Assembly: GCA_036570145.1 (NCBI GenBank)
Contig: DATCPJ010000237.1
Location: 1 to 9,695 of the forward strand
Direction: 5' to 3'
DNA length: 9,695 bases
DNA from: UBA6019 sp036570145
GTDB lineage: Bacteria > Chloroflexota > Dormibacteria > Dormibacterales > Dormibacteraceae
Under the pieces are notes generated by a model. The model made no database searches and had not been told where the DNA came from. It saw nothing but the letters and a program-made list of their open reading frames with translations. The position numbers and the translations under genes were made by a program. This document shows positions 1-6,976 of the stretch, in pieces; the stretch's first letter is position 1; every line of letters starts with the position of its first letter.

Positions 1-16
1 TCCCCATGAATGGGGA
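1..16. repeat. Short GC-rich inverted repeat, copy 1
   Basis: TCCCCAT at 1-7 and ATGGGGA at 10-16 are exact reverse complements around a 2-base centre. The same unit, extended by GG, recurs at 66-83 with one base different, 65 bases away, so the two form a direct repeat of an inverted repeat. The copy sits at the window edge and may extend further left. It lies beyond the end of the minus-strand GAF-oxidoreductase gene. No coding potential is evident here. Confidence 0.6.
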
Positions 17-62
17 GGAGACTCCAACGGCGGTTCCGGGGCTGATGTGTCGCCCCACCCCG

Positions 63-84
63 CCCTCCCCATTAATGGGGAGGG
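63..84. repeat. Perfect 22-bp palindrome, possible terminator of the minus-strand gene
   Basis: The 11 bases CCCTCCCCATT at 63-73 are the exact reverse complement of 74-84. The palindrome lies 18 bases past the stop codon (105-103) of the minus-strand gene, so its transcript could fold into a GC-rich hairpin there. No T-run follows in the minus direction, so it is not a classical rho-independent terminator. It may be a transcript-end or RNA-stabilising hairpin, or a copy of a dispersed palindromic repeat, since a near-identical unit lies at 1-18. Seen: the palindrome. Inferred: any function. Confidence 0.55.
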
Positions 85-102
85 AGGCTAGAACCTCTGT
101 AG

Positions 103-3100
103 CTACGCGGTGCTGCTTCCCTCCGTGACCCGGAACGCCGATGCCGACTGTGGCTGGCCGCTCCACACCGGCCGCGTGCCGATGGCGTAGGTCGCCACCT
201 CATCCCGGGCGAGCAGCGCCTCCGCCATCGCCTCCAGGTCGCGCACCCGCTGGTTCGCCCGGATGGCCTCCCGGATGGAGAGGATGCCGACCGCCGGGTG
301 CCGCTTCTCGATCACGTGCCGGAGCATGTTCAGGTGGGCGTTGTCGGGGACTCCCGGTTCCCGGATCCGGCGGACCGCGGCCCGCACCGTGGGCTGGGTG
401 CCGTCGATCGCCTCGCCGTGTCCGAAGTCGAACTTGTAGCTCGGGCTGCGGCCGCCCGAACGCGCCTCGCCGGTGAGCCTGATCCATTTCGCGTTCTCGA
501 CGCCCTTGCCGACCTCGATGACGAGCCGGACCGAACGGCCCTGGTGGAGAAAGCTCCCGGTCATCCGGGCGAAGCTCTCGCGCCTGCCCTCGAACCCTTC
601 GTGGCGGCCGATCATCAGGGGCGCCATCGCGTCCAGCCGGATGCCGTCGATCGGCGTCAGGAGCGAGATGATCGCGAAGGCGTGGGGGATGAGGTCGGCG
701 ATAACGCCGATGTCGGCCGCCGCGCCGACCAGGGGCTGCTCCTCGAGGATCTCGACGCGCACCTCCTCGACGCTGTCGAGGAAGACGCGCAGGGTGCGCT
801 CCTCGCTCAGCAGGAGCTGGAGCAGGCGGACCTCGAGCTTGAAGTAGTAGTGGTCGGCGGCGACGATCTCGACGCCGCTGCGGGCGGTCTCCAGGAAGCG
901 GCGGTACTCCTCGGGTGGCGAGCCGAGCGGCTTCTCGACCAGGACCACGTCGCTGAGGTCGTGGTAGAGGGCCAGGTTGGGGAGGTGGGTGGCCGCCGGC
1001 GTGGCGATGTAAGTGATCACGTAGCAGCTCGGTTCCAGCTCGCGCTGGAGCTGGTCGTGGCCGGGGGCGGCCTCACTGTCCCAGTAGAAGGCGTCGCCGT
1101 TGGCAACCACCTGCTGCTCGCGTTCCACGAGCCGCTCGCGGCCGCCGGGTGACTCGTGCTCGACGACGTGGACCCGGAAGTTGAAGAACTGCTTCAGCGT
1201 CTGGAGATGCGCATAGGCCTTCTGGCCCCACTGGCCGAAGCCGACCAGGACGAAGTCCTTCTGGAGGTGGTGCTCCTCCTCGGCGAGCGCGTGGAGGCGA
1301 GCGTTCTTGATCGCCACCGCCGCCTGGTGGGCCAGGCCCTGCGCGAGCTGAACCTCCTCGGGCGTGAAGGTGCGCGAGCGCTCGGTCTGGGCCAGCACCG
1401 CGGCGCCGATCGGGTGCCCGTCGGCGATCAGCGGCAGGGCGAGCAGGGAGCGGACGCCGAACGAGTCGCGGTAGCCGGGCGGCACCCGCGGGTCGGTCGC
1501 CGCGTCCTCGATCAGGATGGCCTCACGCCGGTCGAGGACGTCGAATAGGAAGGAGGGCTGCGAGCGCTCGCCGCGCTGCCGCCGCCAGAGATCCTCGTGC
1601 GCGGAGGCGGCGGCGCCGAACCAGCCCTGCCGGTCCTCCTCGTAGAGGGCGATCTGGCAGAGGGAGGTGTCGACCAGCCGGACCAGGTTGCGGGCCACCA
1701 GGGCCAGGGTCTGGTCGAGGTCGATCGAAGAGGCGATCGCCTCGCTCACGTCGGCGCTCAGCTCAAGCTGCTTGGCGTGGTGGCGGGCCTCCTCGTAGAG
1801 GCGCGCCGTCTCCACCGCCACCGCGATCTCGGCCGCGGCCGCCCGGAGAGCTTCGACCTGGCCCCAGTCGGGCCGTCGCTCGCCACCCCGGTGGTAGCCG
1901 ACCTCGAGGACGCCGGTGGCGGCACGGTCGTGGTCGAAGCCGAAGGGGAGGAAGATCCGGATCAGCTCGCCGTGGCCGCTGCTCTCGAAGAGCTCGCCGG
2001 CGAGGGTGAAGGGGGGATCCGGCGCGCTCTCCGCGCCGTCGCCGAGGAGGCAGGCCATCACCCAGCTGAGCGTCGTTCCGTCGCTCCATACGACGGGGAC
2101 CTGGACCCAGCGCGCGGTCTCCCGGATCGGGCCCGCGAAGACGTCCTCCCGGCGGATCTCCCGACCCGACGAGGCGGGGCCGACGACGGCCGCCTGCCAC
2201 CCGGTGGCGACGTGGACGAGGACGTCGTTGGGCCCGAGGGGCCGTTCCTGGTCGAGCGCCCACCGCGGCACCCGGGCGCCGCGCGTGCCGCTGCCGTCGG
2301 GTACGACCTCGGCCGAGCTGATCGCGGCGGTCCGGGCGGCGCCGGCGGCCATCCTGACGATCGGCTGCTCACCCTCTCCGACCGAGACCAGGAAGACGGT
2401 CGCGAAGTGAAAATCGAACTCCGGCACGGCGGCATCGGTGAGCTGGCCGACGACGGCGTCGATGACCTGGCGCCGGGTGGAGCCCGGGCGCAGCATCGAG
2501 CTCGTCATGTGGCCGAGCGCACCCAGCAGCTGGTTGCCCTGGCGAAGCTCGCTGATCAGGCGCCCGCCGGCAAGCGCCCCCCCGATCAGCTCGCCGGCGA
2601 CCCGCAGCATGACGTCGGTCGCGGGTGCCCGGCGAACCGTCGCCAGGCGGTCCCGGCTGAGCATGACGAGGTAGCCGTGGGGATCGTCCTCGCTGCCCAG
2701 CGGGAACGCGGCGACGGCATGCAAGTCTGCCGCGGCCATCGCAACGCCGACTGCCTCCAGCAGCCGCGGCTGCCAGTCGCGGGAGGTCCCTTCGAGGCCG
2801 ACCCGAGGGGGGGCGGCCGCTGGCGCCTGAGCTGTCACCAGGTCGAGCCGGGTCCCGTGGCCGGCCAGCTCGTAGATGATTGCGCCATCGAGGGCGCTCG
2901 CCAGGAGCAGCTCGGAGAGCGCGATCGAGAAGAGCCGCCGCATCTCCTTCGGGTCTTCGCCCTCGGACGGCGCTGAAAGCAGGCCGGCCAGCCGCGCGAC
3001 CCCCTCCAGCGCCGACCGCTCCGCCGCCGCGAGCGCGGCCGCGATCATGGCTGCCGCGACCACCACGCCCTTCTCGAGCTGGGCGAGGTTCTCCTTCGTC

Positions 3101-3576
3101 GGGGCTCGGGTGGCGGCTGAGCGCGCCCGCGCGCCCTTCCGCTCCCGATAGTTGAAGTAGACGATGCCGAGCAGCCGCTCGCCGGCGAGCAGCGGCAGGC
3201 CGACTGTCGACACGACCTGGTAGCGGCGGATGAAGGTGCTGTCGATCTCGGAGCGGGCGTCGGCCGCGACCAGCGCCCGGCGGGTGGCGGTCAGCCAGAC
3301 GGTCGAACCGTACTGCTGCACGCCGAGCTCGTCGGGAACCTTTCCCTGCTCAGCGTCGGCAAGGTAGCGCTCCAGCTGCTCGTCCATGTCGGCGAGCGCC
3401 CCGAGCAGGGTCTCCTCCGGCTGCCCGATCGCCACCGGGGCGTAGAAGCGCCGGGCCGCCTCCTCGTAGAGATAGATCGAAACCATCTCGGCGCCCGAGG
3501 CGCGCTGGAGGTCGGCGACGACGGCGCGAAGCACGGCCGCGAGTTCGGGAGATGCCGGGTGCGATGGCGGGCGCAT
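103..3576 (-). CDS. Multi-GAF sensor protein fused to a Gfo/Idh/MocA-type oxidoreductase
   Basis: This is a cytoplasmic protein of 1157 residues with no signal peptide or membrane segment. The N-terminal two thirds are tandem GAF-like modules at about residues 10-180, 185-340, 355-595 (long, with an insertion) and 605-757. The last is the most canonical (a LLALPL core block, then FTPEEVQLAQGLAHQAAVAI). GAF domains bind small ligands or sense redox or light; the ligand here is unknown. Residues from about 773 to the C-terminal region form a dinucleotide-binding oxidoreductase: GFGQWG at 779-784 (Rossmann loop), EKPLG at 881-885, DHYYFK at 908-913 and D961-x3-H965. EKP and DxxxH are typical of the Gfo/Idh/MocA family, while DHYxxK recalls glucose-6-phosphate dehydrogenase. 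No kinase, GGDEF, HD or DNA-binding domain was seen. The ATG at 3576 is chosen because GAGGG lies 7 bases upstream; the frame stays open to 3693, but that 39-residue extension looks non-coding. The gene is divergent from a sugar ABC operon. Fold assignment is strong; substrate is unknown. Confidence 0.88.
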   Translation of the reverse strand: MRPPSHPASPELAAVLRAVVADLQRASGAEMVSIYLYEEAARRFYAPVAIGQPEETLLGALADMDEQLERYLADAEQGKVPDELGVQQYGSTVWLTATRRALVAADARSEIDSTFIRRYQVVSTVGLPLLAGERLLGIVYFNYRERKGARARSAATRAPTKENLAQLEKGVVVAAAMIAAALAAAERSALEGVARLAGLLSAPSEGEDPKEMRRLFSIALSELLLASALDGAIIYELAGHGTRLDLVTAQAPAAAPPRVGLEGTSRDWQPRLLEAVGVAMAAADLHAVAAFPLGSEDDPHGYLVMLSRDRLATVRRAPATDVMLRVAGELIGGALAGGRLISELRQGNQLLGALGHMTSSMLRPGSTRRQVIDAVVGQLTDAAVPEFDFHFATVFLVSVGEGEQPIVRMAAGAARTAAISSAEVVPDGSGTRGARVPRWALDQERPLGPNDVLVHVATGWQAAVVGPASSGREIRREDVFAGPIRETARWVQVPVVWSDGTTLSWVMACLLGDGAESAPDPPFTLAGELFESSGHGELIRIFLPFGFDHDRAATGVLEVGYHRGGERRPDWGQVEALRAAAAEIAVAVETARLYEEARHHAKQLELSADVSEAIASSIDLDQTLALVARNLVRLVDTSLCQIALYEEDRQGWFGAAASAHEDLWRRQRGERSQPSFLFDVLDRREAILIEDAATDPRVPPGYRDSFGVRSLLALPLIADGHPIGAAVLAQTERSRTFTPEEVQLAQGLAHQAAVAIKNARLHALAEEEHHLQKDFVLVGFGQWGQKAYAHLQTLKQFFNFRVHVVEHESPGGRERLVEREQQVVANGDAFYWDSEAAPGHDQLQRELEPSCYVITYIATPAATHLPNLALYHDLSDVVLVEKPLGSPPEEYRRFLETARSGVEIVAADHYYFKLEVRLLQLLLSEERTLRVFLDSVEEVRVEILEEQPLVGAAADIGVIADLIPHAFAIISLLTPIDGIRLDAMAPLMIGRHEGFEGRRESFARMTGSFLHQGRSVRLVIEVGKGVENAKWIRLTGEARSGGRSPSYKFDFGHGEAIDGTQPTVRAAVRRIREPGVPDNAHLNMLRHVIEKRHPAVGILSIREAIRANQRVRDLEAMAEALLARDEVATYAIGTRPVWSGQPQSASAFRVTEGSSTA

Positions 3577-3583
3577 GCCGATT

Positions 3584-3588
3584 CCCTC
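3584..3588 (-). promoter_or_regulatory. Ribosome binding site that decides the start of the GAF-oxidoreductase
   Basis: On the minus strand the sequence reads CTGAGGGAATCGGC directly before the ATG at 3576-3574. GAGGG with a 7-base spacer is a good Shine-Dalgarno match. The alternative in-frame start at 3693 would place the palindrome at 3610-3626 inside the coding region. Confidence 0.6.
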
Positions 3589-3609
3589 AGATATCCGATG
3601 GAAGCCGAA

Positions 3610-3626
3610 TTCAACTATAGGTTGAA
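3610..3626. promoter_or_regulatory. Perfect palindrome in the divergent promoter region, candidate operator
   Basis: TTCAAC (3610-3615) and GTTGAA (3621-3626) are exact reverse complements around TATAG. The site lies between two divergent genes, 34 bases upstream of the minus-strand start and 115 bases upstream of the plus-strand start. This is an AT-rich spot in a GC-rich region. On the minus strand TATAGT (3619-3614) inside it could serve as a -10 element, so a bound dimeric regulator would block that promoter. Size and symmetry fit a dimeric repressor such as those that often control sugar transporters, but no regulator gene is in the window. No convincing -35 element was found on either strand. 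Confidence 0.4.
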
Positions 3627-3710
3627 CAGCCGATGCCGCTTTGCGCCTTTTGTTGCAGGTTGGGAGAGGGTAAGCGCACAATCCGGGAATCAAACAGGCG
3701 CCCGAGCTAT

Positions 3711-3727
3711 TTGCGGGTGATTCGCAA
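3711..3727 (+). promoter_or_regulatory. Inverted repeat overlapping the ribosome binding site of the sugar-binding protein
   Basis: TTGCG (3711-3715) and CGCAA (3723-3727) are exact reverse complements with a 7-base loop. The right arm runs into the likely Shine-Dalgarno AAGGGG (3726-3731), which lies 10 bases before the ATG at 3742. In the mRNA a 5-bp stem could partly mask the ribosome binding site; as DNA it could be a second operator half-site pair. The repeat is short and may be chance. Confidence 0.25.
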
Positions 3728-3741
3728 GGGGTAGCAATCGA

Positions 3742-5064
3742 ATGACCGACACTCGACGGGTAAGAGTTCGAATGGCCGTGCTGGCCCTCCTCTCATTGTT
3801 GAGCGTCGCCTGTGCTCCGGGCCAGACGACGGGCGGTGGCGGCTCCACCGCGGGCGGCAAGCTGGGCGGCACGGTGAACGTGCTCGCCGTGTGGTCGGCC
3901 AACGAGCAGGACTCGTTCCTGGCCATGATCAAGCCGTTCGAGGACCAGAGTGGGGTCAAGGTCAACTACGAGAGCACGCGTGACATCAACGCGACGCTGA
4001 CGACGCGGCTCCAGGCGGGCAACCCGCCCGAGCTGGCCGGTATCCCGGGGCCCGGCCAGATGTTCGATTTCGCCAAGGCCGGGCAGCTGAAGCCGCTCGA
4101 CAACGTGCTCGACATGTCCGCGATGAGCCAGCAGTACGCGCCCGATTGGGTGAAGCTCGGCCAGTACAACGGCAAGACCTACAGCATCTTCATCAAGACC
4201 GCCCTCAAAGGGCTGGTCTGGTACAACCCCAAGACCTTCGCGGCCAAGGGCTACACAGTGCCCAAGACCTGGGCCGACCTGACGGCTCTGCAGACCAAGA
4301 TGAAGGCCGACGGAACCGCCCCGTGGTGCATCGCCCTGGAGAGCGGCACAGCCTCCGGCTGGCCGGGCAGCGACTGGGTCAAGGAGATCGTCCTCAGCCA
4401 GGCCGGCCCCACCGTTTACGACAGCTGGTGGGCGGGCAAGCAGAAGTGGACGTCGCCCGAGATCAAGGCGGCGTGGACGACCTGGGGCGGCATCGTCGGC
4501 ACCCCGGGGCTCGTCTACGGCGGCCCGCAGTTCATGGTCTCGACCGCGTTCGCCGACGGCGCCAACCCGATGTACGCGAACCCGCCCAAGTGCCTCATGC
4601 ACAACCAGGGCTCGTTCATGAGCGACATCATCACCAAGGCCAACGCCGGAGTTACGTTGGGAACCGATCTGAGCTTCTTCCCGCTGCCTGACGTCGACAG
4701 CAAGAACGCCGGCGCGCACGTCGTCGCCGGTGACCTCTTCGGGATGTTCAAGGACACCCCCCAGGCTCGCGCCCTGATCAAGTACCTCACGACCCCCGCG
4801 GCCCAGTCGATCTGGGTGAAGCGCGGCGGGGCGATTTCCCCCAACAAGCAGGTCGCGCTCAGCGACTACCCGGACGCCACCTCGAAGCTGATCGCCGAGC
4901 AGCTGGTCGGGGCTAAGATCGCCCGCTTCGACGCCGGCGACCTGATGCCCGCCGCGATGTCGGCCCAGTACTTCAAGGACGTCCTCGATTTCGTCCAGAA
5001 CCCAGGCAAGCTCGACTCGATACTGGCCGCGTCCGACGCGGTCCAAGCGACCGCCTACAAATAA
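3742..5064 (+). CDS. Sugar ABC transporter substrate-binding lipoprotein (CUT1, AglE-like)
   Basis: This is the extracytoplasmic solute-binding protein, 440 residues, family 1 type, that delivers a sugar to the permease pair encoded next. The N-terminus has basic residues (RRVRVR, 5-10), a hydrophobic stretch 11-23 and a lipobox-like LSVAC with the lipid-bearing cysteine at 24. The -3 position is Ser rather than Leu, so the lipobox is imperfect. A Gly/Ser/Thr-rich linker follows, then the mature domain from about residue 41 (GTVNVLAVWS). The block with W195, C196 and GWPGSDWV at 206-213 recalls alpha-glucoside binding proteins of the AglE type; that resemblance is from memory and the substrate is inferred. 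AAGGGG 10 bases upstream supports the ATG start, and the same AAGGGGTAG lies at the same distance before the ATPase gene. It is the first gene of the operon, with 19 bases to the next start. The family call is secure; specificity is not. Confidence 0.93.
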   Translation: MTDTRRVRVRMAVLALLSLLSVACAPGQTTGGGGSTAGGKLGGTVNVLAVWSANEQDSFLAMIKPFEDQSGVKVNYESTRDINATLTTRLQAGNPPELAGIPGPGQMFDFAKAGQLKPLDNVLDMSAMSQQYAPDWVKLGQYNGKTYSIFIKTALKGLVWYNPKTFAAKGYTVPKTWADLTALQTKMKADGTAPWCIALESGTASGWPGSDWVKEIVLSQAGPTVYDSWWAGKQKWTSPEIKAAWTTWGGIVGTPGLVYGGPQFMVSTAFADGANPMYANPPKCLMHNQGSFMSDIITKANAGVTLGTDLSFFPLPDVDSKNAGAHVVAGDLFGMFKDTPQARALIKYLTTPAAQSIWVKRGGAISPNKQVALSDYPDATSKLIAEQLVGAKIARFDAGDLMPAAMSAQYFKDVLDFVQNPGKLDSILAASDAVQATAYK

Positions 5065-5083
5065 ATAGGGGCAGGGTCTCGAC

Positions 5084-6079
5084 GTGCCCGACCTGAGCCA
5101 GTTCCTGACCAACCAGCTGCCGACGCTGGTGGTCGCGGTCATCGGCGTGCCGGTCGTCATCGGCTTGTATATCGTCGGCCTCGAGTTTCTCGTACGACGT
5201 CTGCCTGACGCCGTCCAGCCGCGGGCCCGACCCTGGATCTGGGTCGGGCCTGCGCTCGTGTTCGTGACGGTTTTCCTCGTCATCCCGCTGATCAGCACGA
5301 TCTGGATCAGCCTCCAGGACAAGCACGGCACCGCTTTCGTCGGTCTTTCCAACTACCTGGCCGTGCTGAGCGACCCGGCGGTTCTCCTGACCATTCGCAA
5401 CAACCTCTACTGGTTGGTGCTCTACACCTTCTTCACGCTGCTCTTCGGGGTGATGATGGCGGTGCTCGCCGATCGGGTCCCCTACGAGACGCCGGTCAAG
5501 TCGCTGATCTTCATGCCGATGGCGATCTCGTTTGTGGCCATGTCGGTGATCTGGAAGTTCATGTACAGCTATCAGCCGCCGGGAGCGACCCAGACCGGGA
5601 CGCTCAACTTCCTCCTCACCTCGCTGCTCCACATCGACCCCATCACCTGGATCCAGGACCAGCGATTCAACAACTTCGCACTGATCGCCGTCGCGATCTG
5701 GGGCTGGGTCGGATTCGCGATGGTCATCCTCTCGGCCGCCCTGAAGGGCATCCCCGGCGATCTGCTCGAGGCCGCCCGGGTCGACGGCGCCGGAGAGATA
5801 ACGATCTTCCGCCGGGTCATCTTCCCACTCCTGATGCCGACCGTGACGGTGGTGGCGACGACCCTCATCATCTTCGCGCTCAAAGCCTTCGACATCGTCT
5901 ACGTCATGACCGCCGGCAACTTCGACACCAACATCCTGGCCGTGAAGATGTACCAGGAGTACTTCGTCTCGGCCGACCCCGGCCGGTCGGGCGCGATCGC
6001 CGTCATCCTGTTGGTGGCCGTGATCCCGGTCCTCGTCTTCAATCTCCGCCAGTTCCGGGCGCAGGAGGCACGTCGATGA
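5084..6079 (+). CDS. Sugar ABC transporter permease 1 (MalF/AglF-like)
   Basis: This is an integral membrane subunit of the sugar importer, 331 residues. The start is GTG, preceded by AGGGGCAGGG with 7 bases between the last GGG and the start. An extra hydrophobic helix at about 14-37 precedes the usual core, which begins at RPWIWVGPAL near residue 49; this layout is shared with AglF-type permeases. The core has about six further membrane segments. The EAA loop that docks on the ATPase is clear: E229-A-A-R-V-D-G-A236 through to P252. A conserved FVGLSNY block lies after the first core helix. The stop overlaps the next start as ATGA, indicating translational coupling with permease 2. A strong hairpin-forming sequence lies early in this gene (5224-5250). 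Confidence 0.94.
   Translation: MPDLSQFLTNQLPTLVVAVIGVPVVIGLYIVGLEFLVRRLPDAVQPRARPWIWVGPALVFVTVFLVIPLISTIWISLQDKHGTAFVGLSNYLAVLSDPAVLLTIRNNLYWLVLYTFFTLLFGVMMAVLADRVPYETPVKSLIFMPMAISFVAMSVIWKFMYSYQPPGATQTGTLNFLLTSLLHIDPITWIQDQRFNNFALIAVAIWGWVGFAMVILSAALKGIPGDLLEAARVDGAGEITIFRRVIFPLLMPTVTVVATTLIIFALKAFDIVYVMTAGNFDTNILAVKMYQEYFVSADPGRSGAIAVILLVAVIPVLVFNLRQFRAQEARR
5224..5250 (+). repeat. Perfect 10-bp GC-rich inverted repeat within the permease 1 gene
   Basis: GGCCCGACCC (5224-5233) and GGGTCGGGCC (5241-5250) pair perfectly around the 7-base loop TGGATCT. The repeat begins 160 bases after the stop of the binding-protein gene, inside permease codons 47-56 (the start of the first core membrane helix). 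The intergenic gap itself (5065-5083) has no hairpin. The stem could protect or separate the upstream binding-protein message, which usually needs higher expression than the permeases. No T-run follows, so full termination is unlikely. Confidence 0.45.
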
Positions 6080-6969
6080 GCGTGATGGCACAAGAGCGTA
6101 TCGAGGCGCCGGCCTGGTCCGCTCGGTGGCTCGCCGACCGGCTCGGTGGCGTCGCACTGCACGTCGCCGTCATCGGCCTGACCATCGCCTGGATGGTGCC
6201 CACATTGGGCCTCTTCGTCAGCTCGTTCCGCCACCTTACCGACATCTCCAACACCGGATGGTGGACCGCCCTTTCGCCACCTTTCAACTTCACGGTCGAG
6301 AACTACTCCAAGGTTCTCGCCCAGAACAACCTCGGGACCAGCTTCCTGAACAGCATCATGATCACGATCCCGGCGACGATCATCCCCGCCGCGCTGGCGG
6401 CGTTCGCGGCCTACGCGTTCTCCTGGATGAAGTTCTGGGGCCGCGACATCCTCTTCCTCGCCCTGGTCGGGCTGCTCGCCGTTCCGCTCCAGCTGACCTT
6501 CATCCCGGTCCTCAAGATGTTCAACAGCGTCGGGCTCAGCGGCACCTTCCTGGGCATCTGGCTGGCCCACACCGGCTATGGGCTGCCGTTCGCCATCTAC
6601 CTGCTCGCCAACTTCTTCCGGTCCCTCCCGACCGATCTCTTCGAGTCGGCCGAGATGGACGGCGCCAGCACCCTCACCGTCTTCTTCCGGATCGTGCTGC
6701 CGCTCTCGGTCCCGGCCATCGCGTCCCTCGTGATCTTCCAGTTCCTCTGGATCTGGAACGACTTCCTGGTCGCTTTGATCTACCTCGGCGGCACCCCGCC
6801 GGTGGCGCCGATGACGGTCACCGTCGCCAACCTCGTCAATTCACTGGGCAGCGGCTATCACCTGCTGACGGCCGCGGCCTTCCTCTCCATGATCGTCCCG
6901 CTGATCGTGTTCTTCAGCCTTCAGCGCTTCTTCGTCCGCGGCATCCTCGCGGGCTCAGTCAAGGGGTAG
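6076..6969 (+). CDS. Sugar ABC transporter permease 2 (MalG/AglG-like)
   Basis: This is the second membrane subunit of the importer, 297 residues. AGGAGG (6063-6068) lies 7 bases before the ATG at 6076, which overlaps the stop of permease 1 by four bases. A Met at residue 4 is a less likely start. The first membrane segment spans about 26-50 (VALHVAVIGLTIAWMVPTLG), followed by the periplasmic loop with NFTVENYSKVL and five more hydrophobic segments. The EAA loop reads E190-S-A-E-M-D-G-A197 and ends at P213; E-S-A in place of E-A-A is common in MalG-type subunits. The C-terminus (FVRGILAGSVKG) matches the usual MalG-family ending. It pairs with permease 1 as a heterodimeric channel. Confidence 0.94.
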   Translation: MSVMAQERIEAPAWSARWLADRLGGVALHVAVIGLTIAWMVPTLGLFVSSFRHLTDISNTGWWTALSPPFNFTVENYSKVLAQNNLGTSFLNSIMITIPATIIPAALAAFAAYAFSWMKFWGRDILFLALVGLLAVPLQLTFIPVLKMFNSVGLSGTFLGIWLAHTGYGLPFAIYLLANFFRSLPTDLFESAEMDGASTLTVFFRIVLPLSVPAIASLVIFQFLWIWNDFLVALIYLGGTPPVAPMTVTVANLVNSLGSGYHLLTAAAFLSMIVPLIVFFSLQRFFVRGILAGSVKG

Positions 6970-6976
6970 TCGAAAG

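Noticed and set aside
1..84. CRISPR-like repeat pair
   Set aside because: Only two short palindromic units, no further repeats or spacers and no cas gene.
298..1152. Plus-strand open frame of 284 residues
   Set aside because: It is antisense to the oxidoreductase domain, has Asp/Val/Glu-rich low-complexity composition and no recognisable motif; typical shadow of a GC-rich gene.
1597..2976. Plus-strand open frame of 459 residues
   Set aside because: Antisense to the GAF modules, with Gly/Arg/Asp-rich composition and no fold signal.
103..3576. Histidine kinase or c-di-GMP output in the GAF protein
   Set aside because: No H-box, ATPase N/G boxes, GGDEF, EAL or HD motif is present; the C-terminal domain is an oxidoreductase.
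3653..3682. Plus-strand promoter with TTGCAG and CACAAT
   Set aside because: The matches to the -35 and -10 consensus are weak (3 and 4 of 6) with an 18-base spacer; not enough to call.
3577..3693. 39-residue N-terminal extension of the GAF-oxidoreductase from the ATG at 3693
   Set aside because: The ATG at 3576 has GAGGG at a good distance, the extension lacks domain-like sequence, and it would put the palindrome inside the gene.
3793..5352. Minus-strand open frame of 519 residues
   Set aside because: Antisense to the binding-protein gene, which is clearly real; Arg/Gly/Val-rich and without motifs.
4973..6157. Minus-strand open frame of 394 residues, rich in His, Asp and Arg
   Set aside because: Mirror image of hydrophobic permease codons; the His/Asp richness comes from the opposite strand of membrane-helix codons.
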